The notes: generated by a model not told the origin, from the letters alone. DNA of 64,000 nucleotides from Phragmites australis (GCF_958298935.1 NC_084921.1:42627001-42691000), one strand, 5' to 3'. Shown: positions 13,184 through 23,486, numbered from the stretch's first letter. Numbers and translations are program-made.

Positions 13184-13266
13184 CATCCTCTGTGCAGCCG
13201 TGTATGTGTTTTTTTCCCAGTTTTTCATCCTCTGCGCAGCCGTGTATGTGTTTTTTCCCAGTTTTT
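13184..13266. repeat. Tandem duplication of about 41 bases
   Basis: Two adjacent near-identical units at 13184-13225 and 13226-13266, each CATCCTCTG-GCAGCCGTGTATGTG followed by a T run and CCCAG. A diverged single copy sits near 11093-11130, showing that this piece belongs to the larger array. Confidence 0.8.
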
Positions 13267-15149
13267 TCCCCTATAGGGGAGGGGTGGAGAGAAAGCAGAA
13301 ACGCTAAAAATGCTGTACCAAATGCGTCGAATCAAGGAAACCAACAAATCGTAGATTAGAATCGAATAAAAAAACCAGGGAACCAACAAATCATAGATTA
13401 AGTCCAAATTTGGCCTTTTTTCCCCTTTTCCTTCCTCTGCGCAAGTGATCAGGTAAAAAATAACCCGAAAGGAAACAAACAAATGACGGAGTAGGCTCAG
13501 ATTCTGTTTTTTTTTCCTCCTCCTTCAATTGCATGGATGAGCAGGAAGAATGACCGAGCGGCTGCAGGAGGGCCAAAGCAAGAACCACATCCCATCGGTG
13601 TACCAGCTAGATTAGAAAGCAGGACAGCAAACGCGAGGAATGAAGAAAATCATGGGAAAAAAATCCATAGGCCTAACCGAAGCAACAACAAAACCATGGA
13701 TCCCGCCTAAAAAAAGCAAATAGACAACGATAGCAATCCGCATGGACGCAGCAGCTCCAGTGAGAAACCAACAAAGAAATACAAGAGCAGGAACTCAGCA
13801 AAACAATCAAAACGAGAGACTAAAGAAAAAATATTTGCATGTAGAGAACCGGGGTGAATGGGTGAGAAAGGGGGAAGAACAAGCAGGCGATGCCGACATC
13901 GCCGACGAGAGAAGCAGAAACCCCCAAAAAAAAAAAGAGGGGGGGCATCCGTAGATGGAGGGAGCCAAAAGCAGTAAAAAAACGATAATCACTCCATGCA
14001 ATGGCAAGCGGGGTGGGGAAAAAAGAGCCGAAGATATAAACAATAGCACATAGAAAGCGACGGAGTAACCATAGTATAGGTGAAAACCTCTTTTCTGTCA
14101 CACGGGGAAATTACCAGATCGAATGCGGCAACTCTAGGCACTCGCGGAGCTCGGATGCGCACGGTGGAAGTCGCAGGAAGTCGAAAGCGAAGGACAAGAA
14201 AGAAGACGCGAGAGAATTTCCTACCTTATCTTCTTTCCCTGTTCGTTTTTTCCTTTCTTTTTTTTCTTTACCATGTGACTGATCCGCCTCCACAGAAGCG
14301 CACAGCAAACATAGAGCTAACATCGTGTATTGGGCTAACGCGTGTACCGCACAACGGGACACGCCAAAAAACCAGAAGCTTCCCCGCCAATCCAACGACG
14401 TCGCGCGAACCTCGGGGAATCCGTGCAACAGGTCTGCCAGACGATGAGCATCGAACGACGGAAGCATTTTTTGCAGGTGTGAAGGAACCTTGGAGAATCC
14501 GTGCGTCAGCTCTTCCACACGATGGGCATCGAACGATGAAAGCATTTTTTTCAACGTGGACGCCCTGGCTGGCCACCGACGCTCCGTGCTCTCATAAGTA
14601 GTAATAACTGAGCTGACAACAAGATCAAAGCCCATGAACTGAAACAAATAACAACGTAATCAGCCCACGACGGGCGGAGAGGCACGCGTGCGAACGGGAG
14701 TGGCCGCGGGCACGAATCATGGCACCACTTAGACGCAGAGAAATTGATTTTTTTTATATATTTTATTTCTTTCATATTTTCAAGAATACACTGTTGTTTC
14801 AAAAAATCATAGATCTAACCTACCATCGTCCGTTCAATGGGCGAGAACAAGATTTCATCCACTAAACGGGCAAGATCTTATGAGCCCCAGTGATTAGCGA
14901 ATTAAATAACCGGAGAGAGAAAGATCCTACATGTTCAGTGGACGAGACCTTGGTCTCGTTTTGGGTATTGAAACCGGCACGACCAGCCTTGCCGACGGAC
15001 ATCACATGCCTCATTTGTTTTTTACTGAGCCGAGAGGAGAGGAGGTGGAGGCGAGAGGAAAATTGTGTGGTGAAGTCTGTCGGAGAAAAAATGTATACTT
15101 TTTTCTTTTATTTATTTATAAATCCGGTAGGATAGTTACTAGTGCTAGA
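13267..15149. other. Helitron 5' region without a convincing gene
   Basis: About 1.9 kb, A/G-rich on the plus strand, presumed 5' part of the Helitron. Several short frames exist on both strands but none shows a recognisable domain or codon pattern. Only the 78-base duplication near 14.4-14.56 kb and the terminal motif at 15121-15149 stand out. Confidence 0.45.
14409..14557. repeat. Tandem duplication of about 78 bases
   Basis: Units 14409-14479 and 14487-14557 align along their length: both contain GAATCCGTGC, then an ACGATG-GCATCGAACGA core, then AAGCATTTTTT. On the minus strand they give two related peptides containing VRCPSCGRADARI and VRCSSSGRPVARI. No function is recognised. Confidence 0.7.
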
Positions 15150-15213
15150 TTTTGATATATGTTAGATGTTAGATCTAGAGTTTTTTAACAAATCTAGTAG
15201 GATAGCCACTAGA
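15121..15213 (-). repeat. Duplicated candidate Helitron 5' terminal motif
   Basis: Plus-strand AATCCGGTAGGATAGTTACTAG (15121-15142) recurs as AATCTAGTAGGATAGCCACTAG (15191-15212). On the minus strand both copies begin TCTAG. Only the inner copy (from 15149) is preceded by A, as a Helitron 5' end should be. The outer copy contains CTAGTGGCT, the same nine bases found at the opposite end of the element (82-90) in inverted orientation. Confidence 0.55.
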
Positions 15214-15860
15214 CTTAGGTTAGAATATAGATCTAGTTTCAGAATTAGGATTTGATATAGTTTAGTAATAGATCATATTTATATGCATATTTTAGCAATT
15301 AGATGTAGTATTTAGACATATGTTAGGTATTAAATGTAGTTTTTAGACATAGTGTAGTCATAACTGATGTGTTAGATGTAGGATTTAGAGGTGTTTGATG
15401 TACGGCTCAAGAATATTTTGTTGCAATATAGATACATGTTGGGCTATGTTTGTAATAATTTTTTCATTGTAGATGTAGTTTTATATAATTATTTATGTTC
15501 TGTTGCAATAATTTTAGTGTTTTTATCAATGGTTGTAAGTACGTCATATATGTGACAGTTTAGAATTTTTTTATAGGGATAGTAAAATATTATATGATCC
15601 AAAAAGGGCAGTATTGTCTATATTTCAGTTAATGGATAATAGTATCTCCAGACCTATGCACAAAAGTGTCAGACACTTGTATACCTCGTTAATGCGAGGT
15701 TTCAAAATATACCTCGAGATTCAAGAGATGATCATTAATATTGTGGGTAATCGTTACAGAGAAGGCATGTATTGAGAGGTGTTCCCACTCTCAGAAGATA
15801 AAATGTGGAAGAGGTACCTGTAGTATGTTGTGCACAGAGGCTGACCTCCTATGTTTCTTG
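15214..15860. other. AT-rich intergenic sequence
   Basis: About 650 bases of AT-rich sequence with many short TAGATGTTAG-like runs (15160-15370). No gene or element terminus is recognised. Confidence 0.4.
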
Positions 15861-15861
15861 T

Positions 15862-16600
15862 GAAATGAAAGAATAAGGAGACAGTTGGGGAGATGCAGGG
15901 TGGGGGTACGCGGAGGAGGAGGGTGCTGAGGAAGAGTATGAGAAGGATGTCGATCCGGATGGTGCACATTAACTGAATTATTCGAATGAACCTACTGATG
16001 AGGTGGACGAAGGAAAACAAATCTCTTTTCTAATTGAACAGATGGAGCAGGATGATCATGAGCCTAACGAATCTCATGTGTATGACATCTCAGATGATGA
16101 GGACGATGCTCTGGTTCTCACGGACTAGGACAACCCCAACTTTAACAACCTTATGGTGAGTGGGGGAATCAAGTGACCTGGGAATATACGCAGAATGAGG
16201 TGACCCAAGGTGCTAGGTATCCTACCAGTCAGGCCATGAAGGATGTTGTGACTAAATGGGTGACATCGCTTCGAAGACAGTTTTATGTTGTCAAGTCAAG
16301 CAAGGACTATGATATCAAGTGTGTGAATGAGGATTGCCCATGGCGGGTGCATGGGTTCAAGGGAAAGTGATTGACTATTGCGAGGTGTCGATTGTGGTTG
16401 AGCACACTTGCATGATGAACAAACTTGAGCCCAGCCATAGGAACATAACCTCATCCTTTGTCGCTAATGTGATGTACACCATATTTTGAACAACATGAAC
16501 TACGAACCAGGGTCTATAATCAAGCAAATTGAGGAGATGTGCAAGTACACTATCAGCTACAACAAAGCATTGAGAGCGTACCTCCTATGATTGTTCGGTT
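15862..16600 (+). pseudogene. Decayed MULE (MuDR-type) transposase, N-terminal part
   Basis: Remnant of a Mutator-like transposase. An acidic leader (EQMEQDDHEPNES, then SDDEDD) precedes the MuDR DNA-binding domain at 16173-16370: SKDYDIKCVNEDCPWRVHG with the CxxxxC zinc-binding pattern. Further family sequence follows in other frames (VVEHTCMMNKL, then NMNYEPGSIIKQIEEMCKYT and SYNKALRA). Several stops (about 15970, 16126, 16173, 16368) and frame changes show it is dead. The DDE catalytic region is absent: after KALRA the sequence passes directly into plant-mobile-domain sequence. Confidence 0.7.
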
Positions 16601-18058
16601 GGGTCATGTTTATTGAGACCCATGGCAACACGGTCTCACAGAGCATGATCCCCTACGCCAGAGAGGTTGTGGACGCCGACCCCTTGGAGGTCCCGCAATA
16701 AAGCTGGGCTTCATTTGGGCTGGCTGCGACATACCACGAATTATGCGATGGCTGCATGAAGACCGACATCAACGCGATCTTGATCTGGTGTCCCCTGCTG
16801 CTTCAGATGTGGTAGTATGAGCGCATCGCCATCGACAGGCCCGTTGTCGACCATAGAACGTACCAGTTCGCTGCGGACGACATCGATAGTCTGACCATGG
16901 GGTCCTTGTGGTGCAGACGTAGGGTGAGTGCTATGCTATTTGTGTACGTATATGTTCATTACAGATATATTTTTGTTTCTCTAACTTAGTTTGGTTGTTC
17001 GTTGCACGACTAAGTTGGTCCAGCATGCAGACACACCGCATGTATCCAGATCTCGTTCATCAGTTCGATGAGCTGATAGTGGACTGTGTCCGCTGGACTT
17101 TGTACACGAAGGCTGAGTTACATCAACGCGCTCTAACTTTTGGTGCTCTACTTACGTGATCGAGAGTATTGGCTCATGACTTGCGCCCTTATCTTTGATG
17201 TCTACGTTGAGTACTCACCGCATCGCATGATTCGACAGTTTGAGAAGTTCCAGGCGTTCCTGCTACGGGTGGCTAGGTCGGTGTCTATCAACATATACAG
17301 GTGCGTAACGTTGTAATTACATTTTCATACGACACTCTTCTATACTTGTTTTTATGTATATTTGTTTTTGCAGGTTGACACCGAGGGAGGCTCATTCCAT
17401 GAGCACATTTGCCTCACGTGTCCAGTGGTGGGTTGACGAATGGGACCAAGTTGTCAAGCACATCGCTAACGAGGATTAGCCACACTCTGAGGAGACGTAT
17501 GCAGCGTACCTCTCGTGGTTTGTGCCTCGAACACGGATTTGGGTCACGTACACACCGGCTGAGCTTTCACACCACGTGGCAGATGTGCGTGACATGTACT
17601 CAACGTACAGGGACCGATCGCATTCTCTTGAGGTACGAATAAAACTATCCAGGTACGTATTTACTACAATATATGGTAAAAATTATTTAATTAACTGAAT
17701 GTTTCCTTTGAAGAGGGACATACTGCGCTAGATTGATGCCGAGGCACGTGCATCAAAGTTGCGGCTTGACTTTGGCGGTGAGGTCCCAAGGGCGGAGATG
17801 AGCACAACATTTTGCCGCATTATTTAGAATGTGGCCAAGGTCTTTCGATCGACAAGCTGCAGTTCATCCTTGGACGTTACGTCAGGACCATGAGCGTCAA
17901 CTCATATCCCGTCACGCCTATCCACCACCTTCACCGAGCCACCGCACCCACCAATACGTCTGAGCTTCTACCTCGACCCGTCGAGGACGTCTTCGATCCC
18001 GACTTCCTATTCGACCCCTACTATGGTGAGGCGGTCCTTCACTGGGGCTAGTCACCCT
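16601..18058 (+). pseudogene. Plant mobile domain (PMD/MAIN-like) pseudogene
   Basis: Grass protein family spread with transposons; domain role unclear. Fragments in several frames: ELCDGCMKTD, YERIAIDRPVVD, TMGSLWCRRR, MYPDLVHQFDELIVDCVRW, IFDVYVEYSPHRMIRQFEKF, WVDEWDQVVKHIANED, LSWFVPRTRIWVTYTPAELS. Splice sites remain: donor at CGTAGG/GTGAGTGC (about 16923), donor ATACAG/GTGCGTAAC (about 17300), acceptor TTTTTGCAG (about 17373), donor TTGAG/GTACGAAT (about 17633). It is therefore not a processed copy. Multiple in-frame stops (for example after VDADPLEVPQ and after HIANED) show inactivity. It continues directly from the MULE remnant and is cut by the copia LTR at about 18060. Confidence 0.7.
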
Positions 18059-18061
18059 TTC

Positions 18062-18680
18062 TACGCCACCAGCCAATTCGCGTTCTTTACTCTTGGAGCC
18101 TTGAGCTCCTAGACGGTTAGGTGTCGCTCGGAGAGCACCCAAACTTGTGGAGTGCCCCAGAAAGTTTGTATTACCCCAACGATTTGAGTAAGCAACCCTA
18201 GCTTGATCTTCGTGGTCGCTTGAGTGAGAAAAGGGTTGAAAGAGACCAGACTCTTTGTGAGCTCCTCAACGGAGACATAGACACTTATTAGTGGAGTAGC
18301 TGAACTTCGGTGAATAAATCATTGTGTCTCATTTGTCAATTTATTGTTATTTGTTCTAGTCCCTAGTTTCCATTGATTTTTAGGGTTTCAACCCGATCTA
18401 TCTCTTTGTAATGTTCGAGCTGCAGGTACTTGGATATACATGTTGAAAAACAACCTATGGTGCTTGGTAATTTGTGGATTTTATACTCGTTGTCTTTACA
18501 TAGGCATCAATTTAAGTTTTTTCCAGAAAGTCTGGAGTATCCGCATATTTCTGCGGAACCTCGCATATCTGCGGAGGTTCTGGACAAATCTACGGAGAGT
18601 CCGCATTTGTTTAATCCGCTACGTTTAGTTTGTTAATTTTTCAGATTTCGTCTATTCACCCCCCTCTAGGGGATATTTCA
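18062..18680 (+). repeat. Copia 1 left LTR, 5'-truncated
   Basis: Corresponds to the last half of the right LTR (from about 28030). Shared landmarks are GAAAGTTTGTATTACCCC, GGTTTCAACC and TGCAGGTACTTGGATATACA. The first ~680 bases of the LTR are missing; plant-mobile-domain sequence abuts instead. It ends ATTTCA before the primer-binding site. Confidence 0.85.
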
Positions 18681-18734
18681 ATTGGTATTAAAGCCTAACC
18701 TCCTACAAGATTTCACCGCTTGGAGGGTTTGAAG

Positions 18735-19850
18735 ATGTCGTCCGAGCAGAAAGGTGTGGGAAGCCTGAAGAGTCCGAAGGATGATGTTTCAATATCAGGT
18801 AATGGTAAAGGTAAGAGATCTGCAATTGAATTCAATTATGATAAATTAAATGCTTCCAATTCTTATATTTCGGTGCCTTCCGGGCGTGCACCATATTTCG
18901 ATGGTACATATTATGCTGCTTGGAGGCACAAAATAAAATTGCATATAATATCTTTTCATCCAAGTATTTAGAATATTGTTTGCACATGTTTTGTGTTGCC
19001 GGATGAAGACAATGAGCTCACCCCCGATCAAGAACAAAATCTACACCGCAATGCACAAGCCGCAAGTCTGTTACTTGGCGCCTTAAACCCCGAGAAGTTC
19101 AACAAGGTTGATGGGCTTGAGGAGGCCAAAATGATATGGGGCACACTTCAAGTCACACATGAAGGCACCACTAGTGTGAGGGAATAAAAGAGTGAGTTGC
19201 TTGGAGGCAAATTGGGAAGATTTGTTATGGAGGGCGATGAAACCCCCCAAGTTATGTATGACCAGATGATGGTGCTAGTGAACAAAATTAGAGAGCTTGG
19301 AAGTAAAGAGTTTGATGATCACAAGGTAGTGAGAAGATTGCTTAGAGCTTTTGCACCAAGGAACCCCACCTTGGTCACACTCATCCAAGAGAGAAGGAAT
19401 TACAAGAGGCTCACACCAAGTGATGTACTTGGGAGGATTCTTGCTCATGAGCTTATGGAGGAGGAAGCAAATGAAGTCAAAAATCTTATCAAGCAAAGCT
19501 CCACCTCCAAGAACAATGAAGTAGCATTCAAGATAAGCAAGAGAAAACAAGTTGTAGAGTCAAGCTCAAGTAAAGAAGAAAGCTCGGATAATCAAGAGAT
19601 AGCTTTTTTTGTAAGAAAATTCAAGAAATTTATGAAGAAGGGTGGCTATAGCAAGTACAAGAGACATACCCAAGAGAAGAACATCCAAGAGGGCTTGCTA
19701 TGAGTGTGGTGAAATTGACCACTTCATTGTCGTTTGTCCGGACAAGAAGAAGAGCAAGGATAAGGATGAGAAGAAGAACAAGACCCACAAGACAAAGTAC
19801 TCAGGTCAAGCTCACATTGTCAAGGAGTGGGACTCCAACTCTGTCCGATG
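18735..19850 (+). pseudogene. Copia 1 gag (capsid/nucleocapsid) pseudogene
   Basis: Gag polyprotein of the copia element. It starts at ATG 18735 (MSSEQKGVGSL). The body includes APYFDGTYYAAWRHKIKLHI, AASLLLGALNPEKFNKVDG, VMYDQMMVLVNKIRELGSK and LGRILAHELMEEEANEVKNL, all typical of copia gag. A stop follows HIISFHPSI, another follows GTTSVRE, and a frame change near 19.64 kb precedes the zinc knuckle CYECGEIDHFIVVC (C-x2-C-x4-H-x4-C intact) and a Lys-rich tail. Confidence 0.8.
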
Positions 19851-19935
19851 ATGAATGAGTCACTACCATTGCCGTCCGCTCCTCTACACCGACAAAGTCA
19901 CTTTTTGGTGACTTAAGTGATTATGACACTCCTAA

Positions 19936-20451
19936 ATGTCTCATGCCAAAATGGCGCAAGGTAAGCTCCTACATGGTGATAGTGATAGTGGTTGTGCAAG
20001 CATGCTTAAAAATTTGAGTAAAAATGTTATGTCTAAAATGAAAGAGCTAATGAAAATAACAGAGAGTCAAGAGGAAATCCTTGAGAAGCAAGAGGACCTG
20101 CTTATCCTTGAAAAGTAGAGAAACCTTGAACTCGAGGAGTTTTTTGCTAAAGAGAGGGAGAAAGTTGAGAAATTGACCAAAGATCTTAATTTGGTCAAAA
20201 TCTCAATTGCTAGTATTGAGAGTAGTAATTCTATACTTCAAGAGAAACTCTTAAGTTCGGATGAAACTCATAAAACTCTTGAAGTGCAAATTGATACCCT
20301 AAAAAATAGCACTCCTACTTCTAATGATGCAATCTTACTCTCTAATGCTTTTACTAGCAATGGTTGCTCTCGTTGTTACAATATTGATATAAATGCTTGT
20401 GCTGCTAATGTTGAATCTTCGCAAGCATTAAAAACGAAAATAAGAGGCTAA
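19936..20451 (+). pseudogene. Copia 1 coiled-coil region after gag
   Basis: Heptad-rich sequence (MSKMKELMKITESQEEILEK, FFAKEREKVEKLTKDL, LQEKLLSSDETHKTLEVQI) with one internal stop near 20116. This long coiled coil between nucleocapsid and protease is seen in long-gag grass copia elements. It ends in a Cys-containing stretch (NGCSRCYNI). Confidence 0.6.
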
Positions 20452-20928
20452 ATAATTTGGTTAAGTATGGGTGCATCAAGATATACAAATCTAAGGATGT
20501 ACTATACAAGACCATTGAGATCAAGGATAACAAGCAAAAGAGAGATCTTGAGTTTGATGCACGTACAAGAAAACCAAGTGAGCATTTGATGACGAATGGC
20601 AAGGAGTGCCTCAAGTTCATCAAGGGAGGTATGCAAAGTGATCCAATCACACAAGTCAAGCAACCAAAGGGCCATGTTCATAATCTATATTTTATGCTTC
20701 TTATATACTTAAGAGGAACCACCGTGGTAAAGTGGTTGCTCTATATGTTTGTGCCCGCATAAAAGATAGAGTTATGAAAAGGAATGTGTGGGTACCAAAA
20801 GTGCTTGTGACTAACATGAAGATATGGAGCATAAAGTTTATCTAAGAATTTTGAATTTCAAAACACATATGATTTAGGACCCAAACAAATTTGGCTACCT
20901 AAAATAAAGGTTTAAAATTGCTTTGTAG

Positions 20929-21268
20929 GCAGACTCCTCTGGTGTATCTAGTTGGGTGCTAGATAGTGGATGCATAAATTATATGACCGGAGAGAAGAGT
21001 ATATTCTCATTATTTGAAGGAGATGGAGGACCACATGAAAATATCGTCTTTGGTGATGATGGGAAAAGAGAGGTAATTGGTTTAGGTAAAATTGCTATCT
21101 CCAATGATCATTCTATCTCAAATATTTTGTTAGTCAAATCTCTTAATTATAATTTATTGTTCGTATCAAAACTTTGTGAGATGAGCTATAATTGTCTTTT
21201 TACTAATGAGAGTGTGACCGTCTCTAGAAGGGAAGACGCCTCAATAGCGTTTTCACCGGTTAGTTGAA
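20929..21268 (+). pseudogene. Copia 1 aspartic protease
   Basis: Retroviral-type protease with active-site motif WVLDSGCINYMTG (the family usually has DSGCTNHMTG), followed by IVFGDDGKREVIGLGKI and NLLFVSKLCEMSYNC. The frame closes at 21268 and the GAG-pre-integrase zinc region downstream is broken by stops. Confidence 0.75.
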
Positions 21269-21469
21269 GGGCAAGCTTTACTTTGTTGATTTCTCAACGG
21301 ATAAAGTTAGACCTAAAACTTGACAGATTGCTAAGTCTAGCATGAGTTGGCTATGAGATCGACGACTAGCCCATATTGATATGAGAAATTTGTCTAAACT
21401 TCTAAAGGAGAGCATATCCTAGGACTAACAAATGTTTCTTTTAAGAAAGATAGAATTTGTAGCGCGTGT

Positions 21470-22711
21470 CAAGTGGGAAAGGAAGTTGGAGCTCCTCACC
21501 CCGCCAAAAATGTGACGACAACCACAAGGCAATTGGAACTTCTTCACATGGATTTATTTAGACCAATTGCCTACATAAACATTGGCAGTAACAAATATGG
21601 TTTGGCTATTATTGATGATTATTCTTGTATCACTTGGGTATTCGTTTTGCATGATAAGAGTGAAACACAAGTCATATTCAAGAAATTTGTGAGAAGACCT
21701 CAAAACGAGTTTGATATGAAGATCAAAAGGGTAAGAAGCAACAACAGAAGCGAATTCAAGAATACATAAGTTGAAGAATTTCTTGATGAAGAAGGGATCA
21801 AATACGAATTCTCAGAACCATACTCCCCTCAACAAAATAGAGTTGTCGAGAGGAAAAATAGGACTCTCATAGAGTCAGCAAAGACAATGCTTGATGAGTA
21901 CAAGATCTCAAATCAATTTTGGGCGGAGGCAATCAACACCGCATGCCATGCCATCAACCGATTATATGTTCACAAGATTTTGAAGAAGACCGCCTACGAG
22001 CTTCTAACCGGTAACAAACCAAATGTGTCTTACTTTAGAGTTTTTAGTAGTAAATGTTTTATTCTAAATAAGAAAGCCAAAAGTTCTAAATTTGCTCTTA
22101 AGGTTGATAAAGATTTTATGCTTGGTTATGGATCAAATGCCTACACCTACCGTGTCTTCAAAAAAACCTCCGGTTGTGTTGAAATCGCGTGTGATGTAAT
22201 ATTTGATGAATCTAACGGCTCTCAAGTGAAGCAAATTGACCTAAATATTGTAGGTAACAAAGAATCTCCTTGTAAAGCAATCAAGAAGCTAGCCATTGGT
22301 GAAGTAAGGTCCAAGAAAGCTCAAAATCGAAATGAGGCTAAAGAAAATTGTGAAACAGCATCAGTTGTGGCAAAGTGCGGAAACTCCGGACCAATATTCG
22401 GAGACTCCAGACAAATATGCGGAGGATCCACAGAAAAGTGCGGAGGGTCCGCACATTGCCAGAAAAGAAGAAAGGGCCATGTACTTATACAAGATGAAGC
22501 TCAAACTCAAGCTGAAAATCAAGTGATTGAAGAAGATGAAGGACCAATTCAAGATCAATCTCAAGTACCACACTCAAGAGTCTACCAAATCATTCAAAGA
22601 GATCACCTGGTTGACAAAATTCTTGCTGATATACAAAAGGGAGTAACTACTCATTCAAGAATTATAAATTTTTGTGAATATTACTCTTTGTCTCTTCTTT
22701 CGAACCTTTGA
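21470..22711 (+). pseudogene. Copia 1 integrase, with palindromic-repeat insertion
   Basis: Integrase core: LLHMDLFRPI, YGLAIIDDYSCITWVFVLHD, RVRSNNRSEFKN, then after one in-frame TAA (21767-21769) EPYSPQQNRVVERKNRTLIE. The catalytic D, D and E positions are recognisable (MDLF, IDDYS and VVERKN), but the GTEF-type motif reads SNNRSEF. At about 22365-22460 four related 21-24-base units containing the CGGA-TCCG palindrome are inserted in frame, coding for GNSG, GDSR, CGGST and CGGSA. A frame change at 22711 separates it from the reverse transcriptase. Confidence 0.8.
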
Positions 22712-23335
22712 AGGTGAAAGATGCTCTTGGAGATCCGGATAGGGTGATGGCCATGCAAGATGAGTTAAATAATTTCAAGAGGAATGAAGTCTGGTCCTTG
22801 GTGGAAAGATCAAATCAAAATGTGATCGACACCAAATGGGTCTTCCGCAATAAACAAGATGAGAATGGGATTGTGATAAGAAATAAAGCAAGGTTGGTTG
22901 CTCAAGGCTTTACGCAAATAGAAGGTTTGGATTTTAAGTGCCTTTCTAAATGGACCAATCTCTGAATTGGTGTATGTAGAGCAACCATCCAGATTTGAAG
23001 ATCCCAAGTATCCTCAACATGTTTATAAACTCCATAAGAAGCTCTACGAGCTTAAGCAAGCATCTAGAGCATGGTATGAATGTTTTAGGGATTTTCTTGT
23101 TAAAAAGGGCTTTGAAATAGACAAAGCAGACTCTACTCTCTTCACTAAAAATGTTGATAATGATTTATTTATTTGCCAAATATATGTCGATGATATTATA
23201 TTTGATTCTACTAATCAATCATTTTATGAAGAGTTTAGTAGGATCATGACCAAAAGGTTTGAGATGTCAATGATGGGGGAGTCGAAGTTCTTTCTTGAAT
23301 TTCAAATCAAACAACTCAAGTAAGGAACATTCATT
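22712..23335 (+). pseudogene. Copia 1 reverse transcriptase with internal deletion
   Basis: RT fragments: NEVWSLVERSNQNVIDTKWV, RNKARLVAQGFTQIEGLDF, then a jump to FLNGPISELVYVEQP and LYELKQASRAWYECFRDFLV, with catalytic YVDDIIFDS. About 35-40 residues normally lying between GLDF and FLNG (including the APVAR region and the first catalytic Asp, VKSAFLNG) are missing at about 22938. The enzyme is therefore dead. Confidence 0.8.
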
Positions 23336-23430
23336 TGACAAACAAAATACATTAAAGACATGCTCAAGAAGTTTGACATAGAGAATGTCAAGACTATCAA
23401 GACTCCCATGCAAGCAAATGGACATCTCGA

Positions 23431-23486
23431 CCTAAATGAAGAAGGCAAGGCCATGTATCCTAAATGAAGAAGGCAAGGCCATGTAT
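23431..23486 (+). repeat. Perfect 28-base tandem duplication
   Basis: CCTAAATGAAGAAGGCAAGG... occurs at 23431-23458 and again immediately at 23459-23486 with no mismatch, inside the copia 1 pol region. Its identity points to a recent replication slip. Confidence 0.9.

Larger units (their letters stand above)
9780..13266. repeat. Complex tandem array inside the Helitron
   Basis: Four kinds of block recur in the same order. Block X holds the uncharacterised frame (9.80-10.44, 11.15-11.77, 12.03-12.34 kb). Block Y is AT-rich ACATATATACACAT-type sequence (10.46-10.56, 11.78-11.88, 12.34-12.42 kb, with shorter copies near 12.75 and 12.89 kb). Block Z begins GTATGGTAAGCAAGAT (10567, 10837, 11882, 12427 and 12918). 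Block W carries GCCACAAGGTAGGACAGAA-like sequence (about 10.66-10.80, 10.93-11.04, 12.61-12.75, 12.78-12.88, 13.02-13.14 kb). On the minus strand block W looks like a 75-base exon: acceptor TTTTCCTCCAG and donor CACA/GTAAGATCC in the 10.7-kb copy. The array therefore looks like repeated duplication of part of a captured gene. Confidence 0.75.
82..15149 (-). mobile_element. Helitron, putatively autonomous, minus orientation
   Basis: Rolling-circle DNA transposon. Seen: the minus strand ends with a GC hairpin, seven bases, then CTAG at 85-82, followed by T, which is the canonical Helitron 3' end inserted into an A/T dinucleotide. Inside, on the same strand, lie a Rep/helicase gene (4281-9544) and an RPA-like gene (1011-3904), the usual plant Helitron pair. 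The 5' end is less certain. The best candidate is at 15149, where the minus strand reads A then TCTAGCACTAG, giving the required 5' TC preceded by A. A sister copy of this end starts at 15213 but is preceded by G. The element would be about 15.07 kb. The distal third (9.8-15.1 kb) is repeats and captured sequence. Removing 82-15149 should leave an A-T junction; no empty site is available to test this. Confidence 0.75.

Noticed and set aside
15213..15213. Outer copy as the true Helitron 5' end
   Set aside because: It starts TCTAG but is preceded by G rather than A, so it fits the A/T insertion rule less well than 15149.
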